Part shown: positions 37,509 through 50,227 of the stretch, piece by piece
Position numbering within the stretch: the first letter of the stretch is position 1
Layout of the letters: the number at the start of each line of letters is the position of its first letter
NCBI GenBank assembly: GCA_964020155.1
Contig: OZ026554.1
Location: 4,910,327 to 4,974,326 of the forward strand
Origin: Chondrilla cf. caribensis
Lineage: Eukaryota; Porifera; Demospongiae; Chondrillida; Chondrillidae
Direction: 5' to 3'
DNA: 64,000 nt
Program-made: the position numbers and the translations under genes
Notes under the pieces: generated by a model
The model's database searches: none
Told to the model about the DNA's origin: nothing
Seen by the model: only the letters and a program-made list of their open reading frames with translations

Positions 37509-39517
37509 TCATGTCATGGACTCATTCGTTGATGTCTCTGGTAGTGTACAGTTTAGCAACTGGTTCGCAATATCAGCAGAATAGGCTACAGTGGAGGAAT
37601 GTGGAGCAATGTAATGTATGTACTGCATGTGATGATAGATGAGTTTAATATCTACTGTAAACATGAAGTGGAGCCTCACAATTGAGACCACCAACGGGAT
37701 CAATGTGAGGTGATTATAATTCTGAATCAGAATCACACGTTCATAGTGCACAGAATTGAGTGCTAAGTCAGGGGAAGTAGTGATGACAGTGGTGGGGTGG
37801 TCTCATTACTGAGGTGAACTTCAACTGAGGTTCCACTGCATTGCCTGTCACAAAAGGGCCTGGGACACAGTGCATATAAAGAACTTACCATTCACTTTTG
37901 CCATCTTTGACTGAAACTTGCGATGAAAGGACAAGAACTTTGGTAGATATCCATCATAGATGAAAATAAAGTACACAGGGACTGAGAGGAGAATGCCACC
38001 AAATGAAGCCAGTGACTGTAAAAGTTGGTCTTTGATTGGAATGACCACAATAGCCAACGAAATGAATACCAACAGTAGAGGAATAACAAAGAAGACTTTG
38101 AAAGGCCGCTTTTCATTCCTATATGTGACCCGCATGATGAGGAGACTGGTGAAGGAGAGTGTGTAGTACACCCAGCTAGCTGCACTGAAACTTGATATCA
38201 GATCAGAGATGTTACCAATTGCAGCATATATTGATGACAGGAAAACCTGTGTGTGTGTGTGTGTGTGTGTGTGCATGTGTGTGTGCGCGTGCGCGTGTGC
38301 GTGCGTGCGTGTGTGTGTTCACGAATAAACAAAATAAATGCATATTGTAGTGAAGATGCACACACAACATAGCAGGTTGGTCATGCTTACTGTAAATATG
38401 AGTGCTGCCACTGGGGTGCCATATTTGAAATGAACCCCTCCCAACATGGATGGGAGGTAACCATCACGTGCAGCAGCAAATGTGATCCTTTGAGAGATGT
38501 TGATGAAATGTGAGTTCTGTACTAAAATTCTCGATACACATGAAATCAGCTCACCTTGATGCTATAAACATAGTTCCATTAGATGCGCCAAATGTAGACA
38601 CAGACACTAGGATTGATACAACAATCAGGCCTGCCTTACCGATAACCTTCTGTGCAAAAGGCTTCAGAACAAGGAAGAAAGAACAAGTACATCTACCACA
38701 CTGTACCACTTTCCAATCACTGCACACTGTGTACTCACAATGGCAATGGCTTCACCAGAGAGGGAATCAATCTCCTCCAGGTTGAGAACTGACAAGTATG
38801 ATATGTTCACTAGGACGTACACTACAGTCACCAGTAGAGTAGCAACTGTACTTGAATATGGAACGCTGTAAAGAGAACAGCAAAAACGTGGCATGAAGAA
38901 CAGAAGCAGTGTGTACTCACAGTGATAGAAGCAGGATGTGAAACAGATCTGAAAACTTCATTTTTAGATCTATGGGATAACATATTTCTACAAACAGGAA
39001 CATTCAACATACGCCTTTATCTTTTTGACCTCTTCAACAATGAATGCTGTACTGGACCTGAGAAATACAAATGTGGCACATGTACATATGTGAGTATATG
39101 GACATGTCTCATACCATAGCAGAATAGGTGATGCCTCACCATCCATCATATGCCCAGAATACATTGTAAAGTGCCACAAAGATAGTTCCCACAGTTGCTG
39201 TGTCCTTGAGTGGAGCAGTGAAGTTGTCACTTAGAGTCTGGACATCTCCAGAAAATAACCTTGACAGACCCAAGAGGGTTATGAAAGCTAGTGATAGAAG
39301 CTTCAGACAAGTGAAGATAATCATCATCATTGAAGCACCTTTCTGAGTGAAGGAGTTGACTACACCTAGTGTGACTGTGAACAGATGTAATGAGAGAAAA
39401 CTAAGTGTAATACAGGCTGTACAGTTGCATTAGTTATTTTCTAACCTTCATTCCACATGTACACAGGCATACATGCATGTACACAAATACATACTTACAT
39501 ACAACATGTTATGTACA

Positions 39518-39595
<78 letters not shown>

Positions 39596-39598
39596 CGC

Positions 39599-39668
<70 letters not shown>

Positions 39669-40233
39669 TAATAGCTGCTATGGCAATAAGAGACATCACT
39701 GATGACGGCACATCACAGTAGAGAGGGTAGATGGGACGAACCACATATTCGGAGAATGTGAGCATAACAATAGCTATTGATGTTGGTCTGACAATGAAAA
39801 CACCAGTCATTACGGATGAAAATGCTAGAACTGACCCTATGACGTCGAAGGGCTTGCGGCCTTTGAAGGAAAAACCCTTCTGTATGTAGACGAAATCTCC
39901 ACCAGAGTTCCTCACAAAACTACCGAGTTCGACGTAGGATATACCACCAAGAACTGCAACAATTCCACTAACGACCCACAGCATCACAACAATCCCGCCA
40001 GAGGACACGGTTTGGATGACTTTGACGGGAGATATAAAGATACCCGACCCAACAATGGTGCCAAATATATAGGCGAATATAGCTATGTAGCCTAGTTCTT
40101 TCTTCAGCTTTCCCCATTTTCCTTTTTTACTACCATTATCAAAAACAAGCGAGTCACTAGGATCTTCTCCATGTGCGTCCTCGGTGTCGTTTTTCTGTAT
40201 TCCTACTTCTTCCAGCGTCAAATCAGACGCCAT
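37509..40233 (-). CDS. SLC7-type amino-acid transporter, copy B
   Basis: Eight exons: 40233-39669, 39374-39140, 39057-39013, 38865-38739, 38661-38555, 38487-38391, 38246-37889, 37585-37509; 1611 bp, 536 aa. Exons 1-7 have exactly the same lengths as in A and C. It has GSGIFISP in TM1, the LYCDVP cysteine for a heavy-chain disulphide, and the C-terminal tail encoded by the last exon (LLNCTLPETSTNESMT). Exons and introns are nearly identical to copy A, so the duplication, or later homogenisation, is recent. Substrate cannot be told from sequence. Confidence 0.92.
38251..38321. repeat. (TG)n microsatellite at SLC7-B exon 7 acceptor
   Basis: TG/CG run abutting the exon 7 acceptor on the gene strand. 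Confidence 0.95.
39517..39666. repeat. (CA)n microsatellite at SLC7-B exon 1 donor
   Basis: About 150 bp of almost pure CA, starting on the gene strand at the exon 1 donor. The Thr-His and Cys-Val frames across it are artefacts. Confidence 0.97.
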
Positions 40234-41930
40234 TTTATGTTATGGTCCACACTCGCTAGTTCAAAAACCGTAATACAAGTAGCCATTAGTACTAGTTGTG
40301 AACAAAGTTCAGAACCTCGCAAATAATAAAGCCCAATACAAAATAGCAATGATACTGTGAACTCAACATCACTATTGTTGTAACTATTGTGCTCTCTTTT
40401 TAATTCAACCCAAATTATGAGTAGACATGGTTACACAAGTGCTCACAAGTTATTGCCAGTGTGTATAGGTATATACCATAGGCAGCCCAGCCACGCACAT
40501 AGCTAAGGCCATACACAATATCGCAATATAATTGCAAACTAAAGAACAAATTATTTAGAACAAGAAATCAGTAAAAAAAGTCACCCGCTCAATGTCAAGG
40601 ACACCTGTATATGGAGAGCTTTACAGGGACTTTCCACAGAGACTGCGTACTTGCGTCATTCCACGAATGCAGAAGACACTATTCTAGCTGGGAGGTCAGC
40701 CGCGAGTCCCAAAGCTCCCCCCTACGGTTCTTTGTAGAGAGTATTGCAACTGACCACCAGGAAGTGAGCTCTTTTTTTTCAGAGAAAAAAACCGTCCTTT
40801 TGAGGATTCGAACCCGCGACCTGGAGCCTAGAGTCGTGTCACCTGACCACCCCGCCACCGTGACCTATCTATTTTATTATTATTATCTGCGCTATTTATA
40901 GTTGCCCTAAATATTCAATTCTAAAAATAGGCCGCCCCAGGCACTGGAATTACTTGATCGTCTCTAATAGGTTTAGAAGAACCTTCGCTGAAGACATAAC
41001 CTTCGTCGAAGCCGTTGCGCTCGAATTCTAGTCCAAATTCTAATTCTCGACGTCTTGAAATCGGCCATCTTTTCGCGCAATATAAATTATAATATAAATT
41101 CACTGTTACAGTTACGCGTATGAATACATATTATATACAATATTATATCGACCTTCACATCCCGGAATTCGAGAAGAAAATAGTATAGGAGTTGCCTGCA
41201 CCAGCTCCTAAAAAGAATTAATCATGAAGATGAGTTGCCTGATGATCATGTGTTCATACACCATAGGCATAGCAAGACCTATAATATGACGTTGTTCAGT
41301 GACATCATCTAAAAATGTCTTCCTAAATGGACGTCATGATGGCCGACCATTTGGTGTCCCGAACGACGAATTGGCATGCTCTTTTAACGGATCGTGTGTG
41401 AACCACTAACAACCTTTGCCCAAGTTTGCCATTTCAATACATGCTGCGACGGTGCCCCATTACCATCGGTGGAACGACTTAGTGCTGAACGCTTCGATCG
41501 ACGAACGATTTGCGTTCAAAGAAACCAAAAAATGATCTAAATCCAACAATATTGGCGGCCACCGCAATTATGTGCGTGGGTGACCTCGATCGGACTCCCC
41601 TAACGAACGGAAACAATTACCTCGCTAACGCTCGGTAATTAGTCTATCGGGTTAGTGTTCTCACCAGTATAAAAGTGATGCCATACCATGCATGCAATGG
41701 TCACCATCTTATCTGTAGCACCTCCAGGAGAGTGTACATGTATCTGTATTTGTGTCATAATGCGTCATATGGACACTGGAGAGGCTGTGGTCACCATGAC
41801 ATCCATAGCACATCCAGAACAATGAAAATGAAAAATTACCTGTTTGGTCATCATGCACAAAGTTGAAACCTTTGGTTGGAGTGTGCATATAAAAATATAC
41901 TATACAACAGTGCACATGGATAATATTAAT
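40234..41930. other. Intergenic region, SLC7 copies B and C
   Basis: No protein gene is supported. It contains a tRNA-like segment (40792-40865), a - strand open frame of about 55 codons with no ATG (40921-41103), and about 41640-41740 shared with the A/B gap. The part from 41150 to 41640 has a higher GC/CpG content than its surroundings and no recognisable content. Confidence 0.55.
40792..40865 (-). other. tRNA-like segment, probably a SINE head or tRNA pseudogene
   Basis: On the - strand, an A-box-like TGGCGGGGTGGTCAGG is followed at the right distance by a perfect B-box/T-arm GGGTTCGAATCC, with TCTAGGCTCCAG between them resembling a tRNA-Leu(UAG) anticodon arm. The acceptor stem (GGTCACG versus the 3' end AAAGGAC) and the anticodon stem do not pair, so it is not a functional tRNA. 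The T-rich and A-rich tracts that follow are compatible with a SINE body. Confidence 0.5.
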
Positions 41931-44285
41931 TTATGTGTGTTGTGTTGTGGACTCATCCGAAGATGTCTCTGGTAGTGTACAGTTTAGCAACTGGTTCACA
42001 ACATCAGCAGAATAGGCTACAGTGGAGGAATGTGGAGCAATGTAATGTATGTACTGCATGTGATGATAGATGGGTTTCATATCTACTGTGAACATGAGGT
42101 GGAGTCTCACAATTGAGACCACCAATGTGACCAATGTGACCAACGTGAGGTGATTATAATTCTGAATCACACGTTCATAGTGCACAGAATTATGAGTCAG
42201 GGGAAGTAGTGATGAGAGTGGTGGAGTGGTCTCATTACTGAGGTTCCACTGCACTGCCTGTGAGCTGTTCACAAAAGGGCCTGGGACACAGGGCATAATA
42301 TAAAGAACTTACCATTCACTTTTGCCATCTTTGACTGAAACTTGCGATGAAAGGACAAGAACTTTGGTAGATATCCATCATATATGAAAATAAAGTACAC
42401 AGGGACTGAGAGGAGAATGCCACCAAATGAAGCCAGTGACTGTAAAAGTTGGTCTTTGATCGGAATGACCACAACAGCCAACGAAATGAATACCATCAGT
42501 AGAGGGATAATAAAGAAGACTTTAAAAGGCCGCTTTTCATTCCTGTATGTGATCCTCATGATGAGGAGACTGGTGAAGGAGAGTGCGTAGTACACCCAGA
42601 TAGCTGCACTGAAACTTGATATCAAATCAGAGATGTTACCAATTGCAGCATATATTGATGACAGGAAAACCTGTGTGTGTGTGTGTGTGCGTGCGTGCGT
42701 GTGTGTGTGCGAGGGTGTTCACATATAAACAAGATAAAAGGGGTATAGTAGTGAAGATGCACACACAACATAGCAGGTTGGTCATGCTTACTGTAAATAT
42801 GAGTGCTGCTACTGGAGTGCCATATTTGGAATGAACCCCTCCCAACATGGATGGGAGGTAACCATCACGTGCAGCAGCAAATGTGATCCTTTGAGGGATG
42901 TTGATAAAATGTGATTTCAGTTGTAAAGCTATCACATACATGGGTCCAGCTCACCTTGATGCTATGAAAACAGTCGCATTAGTTGCACCAAATGTAGACA
43001 CAGACACTAGGATGGGTATAATGATCACACCTGCCTTACCGATCACCTTCTGTGCAAAAGGCTTCAGAACAAGGAAAGAACAAGAAAAAGTGTATGCATA
43101 TAAATTTATACAAAATATACTTCAAAGAGGATGTTGGATTATAGAAGTTCTACTGTACACCCTTCATTCCCTTACATACCATCTACCACACTGTACCACT
43201 TTCCAATCACTGCACACTGTGTACTCACAATGGCAATGGCTTCACCAGATAGGGAATCAATCTCCTCCAGGTTGAGAACTGACAAGTATGATATGTTCAC
43301 TAGGACGTAGACTACAGTCACCAGTAGAGTAGCAACTGTACTTGAGTATGGAATGCTGCAAAAAGAACAGCAAGGGAGCAGTGTGAAGAACAGACAAAGC
43401 ATGTACTCACGGTGATAGAAGCAGGATGTGGACTGAAAGTAGAACTAAAGATCTAAAAAACTTGGTTCTATAATCCATTGGTTTCATAATAATAATACAA
43501 AACACCTTTCATTTTGTAATGTACATTTCCAATATGACAAGAATCAGGCTTGCATGGGTCCACAAATTTGCAAACCCAAAGAAGCATCAGATGCAACAGT
43601 TGCAAGTTCATCGAACAAATTGATTATATTGTTATTTCTTCTGAACCTAAGAAAGATGCCAAGTACTTCGAGTGCAAGGGGAGGCAGCCCCACACGTTTT
43701 TGAACTCAAATTACTTGTTTGTGTTTTGACTATCTAACATTCTTTGATCTCCCTTTGATCTTTTTGGGTTTGCAAATTTGTGGAACAAAGCCTGATTCTT
43801 TTCATAATGGAAGTGTACATTACAAAATGAAAGGCGCTACAAACAGGAACATTCAACATACGCCTTTATCTTTTTGACCTCCTCAACAATGAATGCTGTA
43901 CTGGACCTGAGAAATACAAATGTGGCACATGTACATATGTGAGTATATGGACATGTCTCATACCATAGCAGAATAGGTGATGCCTCACCATCCTTCATAT
44001 GCCCAGAATACATTGTAAAGTGCCACAAAGATAGTTCCCACAGTTGCTGTGTCCTTGAGTGGAGCAGTGAAGTTGTCACTCAGAGTCTGGACATCTCCAG
44101 AAAATAGCCTTGACAGACCCAAGAGGGTTATGAAAGCTAGTGATAGGAGCTTCAGACAAGTGAAGATAATCATCATCACTGAAGCACCTTTCTGAGTGAA
44201 GGAGTTGATCATACCAAGCACGACTGTGAAGAAGAAAGAAAAAAAGGAAAATGAATGGAAGTGTGGTTGAGCTAGTGAGTGGAAG

Positions 44286-44336
<51 letters not shown>

Positions 44337-44926
44337 CATGTGCACACGCTCACTCACTTACTAATAGCTGCTATGGTAAATAGAGACATCACTGATGACG
44401 GCACATCACAGTAGAGAGGGTAGATGGGACGAACTAGATATTCAGAGAATGTGAGCATAACAATGGCTATTGATGTCGGTCTGAGGATTAATACGTTGGT
44501 CCAAATGGCTGAAAATGCGAGAACCGACCCTATGACGTCGAAGGGCTTGCGACCTTTGAAGGAAAAACCCTTCTGTATGTAGACGAAATCTCCACCAGAG
44601 TTCCTCACAAAACTACCGAGTTCGACGTAGGATATACCACCAAGAACTGCAACAATTCCACTAACGACCCACAGCATCACAACAATTCCGCCAGAGGACA
44701 CGGTTTGGATGACTTTGACGGGAGATATAAAGATACCCGACCCAACAATGCCGCCGAAGATATAGGCGAATATAGCTATGTATCCTAGTTCCTTCTTCAG
44801 CTTTCCCGACTTCTCATTATCACTGACTTTATTAGCAATAGGAGAATCATCAGGATCCTCTTCACTTGCGTCCTCAGTGTCGATTTTCTGTACGGATACT
44901 TCTTCCAGCGTCAAATCAGACGCCAT
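41931..44926 (-). CDS. SLC7-type amino-acid transporter, copy C
   Basis: Eight exons: 44926-44362, 44223-43989, 43906-43862, 43355-43229, 43061-42955, 42888-42792, 42670-42313, 42016-41931; 1620 bp, 539 aa. The start MASDL matches A and B (an ATG-less extension lies upstream). The cytosolic N-terminus (residues about 10-35) has diverged strongly from A and B, whereas TM1 onward is nearly identical. LYCDVP cysteine present. Intron 3 is enlarged by a fold-back element (43504-43832) not found in A or B. Exon 2 starts VLGMINS where A and B have TLGVVNS. Confidence 0.92.
42671..42716. repeat. (TG)n microsatellite at SLC7-C exon 7 acceptor
   Basis: The shortest version of the exon 7 acceptor run seen in A-C. 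Confidence 0.95.
43504..43832. mobile_element. Fold-back element in SLC7-C intron 3
   Basis: Long imperfect terminal inverted repeats of about 75 bp: the left arm begins TTTCATTTTGTAATGTACAT and the right arm ends ATGTACATTACAAAATGAAA. The interior of about 180 bp has no useful frame. It is absent at the same position in copies A and B, so it inserted after duplication or was lost from them. Superfamily not determined. Confidence 0.8.
44289..44337. repeat. (CA)n microsatellite in SLC7-C intron 1
   Basis: A pure CA run about 25 bp from the exon 1 donor. Confidence 0.95.
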
Positions 44927-45486
44927 TTTTATGGTCACGCGCACACACTGGTACTATAGTCTCGCGTAGCAGGTCAAGTACATCCCAATGCACGCACACA
45001 GCAATATTTCCATGATATAAAGCAGATCTTATTCTTGAAGAGTTGAAGAATCATTGTCTTGAGGTGGTATACAGTTCAAATGGGAAAAAACAAACTTCGT
45101 TAGTTTTTCTGTGGAAAATACAAGCATTATTGTAGGTATAATTATCAGTAATGACAGACACGATTGTGAGTTAACACGAAAATTAATTGTGTATGTTGTC
45201 TACACACTGATATAGGAGTCTAATTAAATTGTCAGTAATTACAACATCAATCAGGTCACAATGAATAGTGGTAATTAAGGAGCCAATGGTGGTGTTATAA
45301 AGAGATTCGATTGTATACTAGTGTATTGGAGCACTACCAAGGGTGATTTTGTAAAGAGGTCTGGCTGTTTATGTAATCTAGTGTGTATATGTGTGTGTGT
45401 GTGTGTTTTGTGTGTGTGTGGGGGGGGGGGCACTCAAATCTCTCCCAATAGGTACAGTACATACAAGTAAAGTAAGAACTACAGTG
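44927..45486. other. Intergenic region, SLC7 copies C and D
   Basis: No gene is seen. It has a TG run ending in a 12-G tract at about 45387-45430. There is no counterpart of the last exon found after exon 7 in A-C. Confidence 0.5.
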
Positions 45487-48400
45487 TTACTGGATACCTC
45501 TTCTATTGTGGAACTCACTATTGAGATCACTGAAGAATTTCTGCTGATATCCATCATGTATGAAGACAAAGTACACAGGGACTGACAGGAGAATGCCACC
45601 AAATGCACTCAAGGACTGTACAAGTTGGTCTTTGATTGGAATGACCACAACAGCTAACGAAATGAATACCATCAGTAGAGGGACAACAAATAAGACTTTA
45701 AATGGCCGCTCTTCATCTTTGTATGTGAACCTCATGATGAGAAGACTGATAAAGGAGAGTGTGTAGTACACCCAGATAGCTGCACTGAAGCTTGATATCA
45801 GATCAGAGATGTTACCAATTGCAGTTATTATCAGTCCTAAGGTAATCTGGAAGGAGGACAGAATGAACAGGAAGCCATTACATGTAACATACATACTGTG
45901 TCAGGAGGACAAAAATACATACAAATATACGTGCATACGTATGTGTTATGTCTACTTACAGTACATATACATTCATACATAAATACACAATATATAATAC
46001 ACATACACATAATATGCACATACATACACATACATATGCAGTACATACATAAGTATTATATATACAGTATATACATATAATATATATATATATATATATT
46101 ACACATGTACATACACATCACACCTGGAAGATAATGGCTGGAATTGGAGTGTTGCTCCTGCTGTGCAACCCGCTCAAACACGACGGCATGTATCCGTTCC
46201 TCGAAGCACTGAAAAGCACTCTATAACGACAGTGAGGTTGGTAAATTTGTTACCACTGCATGGACATGCTGCAACTGGCTCATATATTTTCGAAATAAAC
46301 TTCAGAAAGCTTCAAAATTGAAAAAATCTATTTCTTCAAAAGTTTTGCATTAATATTGTTAGATACAATTTCATTTAAGGCAAAAGCTACAGTAGGTTGT
46401 GTATAATATTATTATTATTATAATATTTTTGAGCATTCAACAAGGCACAGCCGCACCTTCATTGAAAGTTGTTTTCAAAACTTTACTGACAGTGTAGAGT
46501 GTACAGATTCACTGCACACAGCACCTTCTGATGTATGGCTTGACCACAAGATTAATACAAAGACAATAATCCCATGTACAGTATGTATATACAGTATTTC
46601 TGCTGTTGATTGCAAAGCACTGTATCTGTACAAATACCAAAGTACCTCTGGACACAATATATGTGACTTTTTGGATAATAAGTCAAACATGGTAGCATCG
46701 TCAGTGTACATTTGAACTTACCTTGAAGCAACGAAAAGAGTTCCATTGGCTGCACCAATGGTTGACATAGCAACCAGTAAGGGGATGACAAGAACTCCCA
46801 CACTCCCCATTGTCTTTTTGGCAAACGGCTAAAACCAAAAAACAGTACATACATGGGTAGGTACAGTACAGTAGGTACAGTAGGTAAATATGTAGGCATA
46901 GTAGGTACACAGGCATACACATATACACATACAGTATGTATTATATTATACATAATATTATGTATACACATATTGTAATACTGTACACACACACATATTT
47001 ACTCACCAAAGCTATAGCCTGTCCAGTGATCGTTTCAATCTCATTCGGCTCCAGAGCGGCCATGTAAGCTATGACCACCATGGAGTAACAGAATCCCGTT
47101 ACAAACATTGACACACCAGTGACCAGTGGCATTCTACGGTGGAGGAAAACACCCGACATAGTATACCTGGTAGTATGCAAATGTGCGTCCATGTTGTGCA
47201 AACACAGGAAATACGTATGAATGCGTATGTGTGTGCGTGCGTGTGTGTGTGTGTGTGTGTTGTGTTGTGTTGTGCGAACACAGTATAGCTACAAATATGT
47301 ACATGTGCGTGCGTGTGTGTGTGTGTGTGTGTGTGTGTTGTGTTGTGTTGTGCGAACACAGTATAGCTACAAATATGTACATGTGAACTGTTTAAACAGT
47401 CACTACAGCATAGTAAACATACTTACAATGTTACATCTTTGACCTCCTCCACCATGTAAGCCGCACCAGACCTGCATTAGACAATGTTGACAACAACAAT
47501 AGTAACAATAACAACAAAAACAACAGTAAAAATAATAACACTAACAACAAAAATGGTCATCACATAGGCTGACTGGGATGCAGAACATCATATGTAATGT
47601 TAACACAACATAACAGTGTTTGAAACTATCCTTCCTCCAAAACAGTGTGTGAATGTATAACAAATAAAGTTCAATATGCCAGTGTGCGTATGTATGAACA
47701 TCACAACGTTTTCTTTTTTCAGTCTTTCCAATGAAGCAACTTTCAACATATACATTTGTTGTTGTTGATAGTGTCTGTCAGCACAACATCAACAACAAAG
47801 ACATATGTTTAGCAGAGATAGATGAACAAGCACACACACCATCCTTCATAGGCCCAAAATGCAGCATATAAAGCAATACAGAATGATCCCAGGTTGAATA
47901 CATAGCCTGTGCCCAGAGAGGGGGCCAACATCCGTGCCTGGCCTGAAAAGATTCTTATGGCTCCGAGGACCATTATCAAGAGAAGTGCACCAAACTTAGC
48001 CACTGTGAGCACATTCATTACACGCACTGTCTCTTTCTGAGAATAGCAGTTGAGAACTCCAAGAAGAACTGCAAAGAGTGCAAAAATACACAGGGTTACA
48101 GTCTTGTTGTTGATGTAACACTAATGCCTTTCCTTGGTACATTCACATGTATGGTAATGTCATGCTAATGAATCAATAGGCCCTCCAGGAATGGACCATT
48201 TCAGCAATGGACCATTTCAGCAATGGACCATTTCAACCATGGACCATTTCAACCACGGACCATTTCAACCATGGACCATTTCAACCACGGACCATTTCAG
48301 CAATGGACCATTTCAGCAATGGACCATTTCAGCAATGGACCATTTCAGCAATGGACCATTTCAGCAATGAACCATTTCAACCATGGACCATTTCAACCAT

Positions 48401-49196
48401 GGACCATTTCAACCATGAACCATTTCAACCATGGACCATTTCAACCACGGACCATTTCAACCATGGACCATTTCAACCATGGGTCATTTCAGCAATGGAT
48501 CATTTCGACAGAACATTATCTAAAATGGCCAATAAAACCTACATGTGTAGCTGCATGAGGGTGTGCAATGCTTATGTATGTATCTAACAGAGGAGCAAAT
48601 CAATTAGGAGCTATTCTTCCCAAATACTGACACAACATAAGAACAAAGTAGTCAAAATAGAGTCTGTCCTACCAAAAAGCACTCATTACCTAAGACGCAC
48701 ATAGTACACACTCACTCATAAAGAGTATGGCAACCATTTTCATCAAATAACCTGGTACCTCATCGTGGTCACTGAAGAAGGGCTTACACGCATACTCTGC
48801 AAATGTCAACATAACGACACTAAAGGAAGCAGGTCTCAGGATAATAGTGTAGGTCCACACAGCGGAGAATGCAAGAAGAGGCCCGATGATGTTGAAAGGT
48901 TTACGGCCTCTGAATGAGAAACCTTTCAATATGAATGTGTACTCTCCGCCAGAGTTCTTCACGAGTCCTCCCAACTCACAGTAAGAGACCCCGCCAAGGA
49001 TGGCGATAATCCCAGCTACAATCCAGACAGTAAGAGCCATTCCGCCAGATTTGACCGTATGGAAGATAAAGGTGGGAGAAACGAATATACCAGAACCAAC
49101 TGTCCCTCCGAAGAGATATGAAAACATCCCAAAGACGCCGAGTTCTTTCTTCAGCTTCCCCGGAGCATGTTCGTCCGTCTTTTCTTTATCGGTCAT
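45487..49196 (-). CDS. SLC7-type amino-acid transporter, copy D (diverged)
   Basis: Seven exons: 49196-48716, 48068-47840, 47471-47427, 47133-47007, 46828-46722, 46220-46124, 45846-45487; 1446 bp, 481 aa. Exons 3-6 have the same lengths as in A-C (45, 127, 107, 97), showing common origin, but the protein is clearly older in divergence. TM1 reads GSGIFVSP; IGAANGTLF and SRNGYMPSCL are in place. The segment after TM3 reads SDHDEVP, so the cysteine used for the heavy-chain disulphide in A-C is absent. The N-terminus is shorter. The 5' UTR probably has its own intron (acceptor CCTTCAG at about 49214). A donor-like AGAG|GTATCC at 45498 in the right phase could lead to a further exon, but I found none; the TAA at 45487 is used. 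Confidence 0.88.
47226..47388. repeat. About 83-bp tandem duplication containing (TG)n in SLC7-D intron 3
   Basis: Two copies of (TG)n followed by TGTGTTGTGTTGTGCGAACA and CAGTATAGCTACAAATATGT. Confidence 0.9.
48189..48512. repeat. 16-bp minisatellite in SLC7-D intron 1
   Basis: About 20 copies of a 16-bp unit in two main variants, ATGGACCATTTCAGCA and ATGGACCATTTCAACC. Because 16 is not a multiple of three, all frames are open and encode HF-rich artefacts. CCATT and AATGG within neighbouring units can pair. Confidence 0.95.
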
Positions 49197-49453
49197 ACGG
49201 GACGAAAGATTCCTGAAGGAAAAACACTTTAATTTAACGATCAGTTTAACATGGTGGTTCAAGACATTGCGTGTGCATGTAGAAATGACACATACCAACG
49301 AGAGTTCATAAGTGTGCGAATTTTGTTCAAATACCACTCTTGCTAGCTGTACAGATCGGACATATTATGTCGGTAGGCATTTATAAATCCAAACAAATTA
49401 TACGTACTAATACGCGTGTATTGAAATATAAATGAGATCGATATTCTATTGTA

Positions 49454-49486
49454 TACATTGCATGTATTAGTAATACATGCAATGTA
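49454..49486. promoter_or_regulatory. Perfect 33-bp palindrome upstream of STX16
   Basis: Arms of 16 bp (TACATTGCATGTATTA) are exactly inverted around a central G at 49470. The palindrome lies 15 bp before the STX16 start codon in the gap shared with SLC7-D. It could act as a protein site, form a hairpin in the 5' UTR, or be a small-element relic. Confidence 0.6.
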
Positions 49487-49501
49487 ATAAGGCAAATAAA
49501 A

Positions 49502-50175
49502 ATGGCTGTTAGGGAGTTGACGGGTGAGTTTATACAGTTGAGAAATGAGTTCCACAGGCGAAGGAGAATGCTGGGTTCTTCATCACCGACCGATGAGCTA
49601 TCAGTTACACTGGTAAGGATCTCTTCCCATTTTAGGCCTGTGTGTTTGTACAGTTGGAAATCGTCTACTTTATTCTTTATTTCGATTCTCTTGCAGGAGC
49701 CTCTTGGTGACACAGCCAGACTAGTTGCTCACGACGAACTTGAGCGCGGAGAACGCGATGTAGCTATGCCTCCCGAGTGGTGAGTCTGTCTAAAATGCTT
49801 CGAATCTTCTTGAAACTATAGGCAAGGAGATTAGATCCACGTTTATCGTCCACGCCCACATACCTTTACTCAGTTAGTCCGATATGACTATGGTCATGAG
49901 ATCAACTCTATACTCAACCATGTGGAGCACAATAAAGTGCTCTCTGACAGTCGCTCATAATTGGTTATTATAACATGCACACTACTATAACAACCAAACT
50001 AAACTCACAATCTGGTTCATGTCAAGTAGCAATTTGTCTTGAAGGTGTTTGCCATGATGAGTTTCCCCTGTAGCTGTAAATTGAGTGATCATTGTGGCAA
50101 TATCGGCAGTCAACGTATAAATGTATGTAGCCGAGTATTTCCTGTGGATGTACACACCAAACCTCACACAGATTC

Positions 50176-50227
<52 letters not shown>

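Noticed and set aside
40792..40865. Functional tRNA-Leu gene
   Set aside because: Acceptor and anticodon stems do not pair; only the promoter-like blocks and T-arm are intact.
40921..41103. - strand open frame with protein-like composition between SLC7 copies B and C
   Set aside because: No in-frame ATG, no recognised homologue and no supported acceptor; it could be an isolated exon but evidence is too thin to annotate.
48207..48587. HF-rich 111-126 codon frames
   Set aside because: Artefact of the 16-bp tandem repeat in SLC7-D intron 1.
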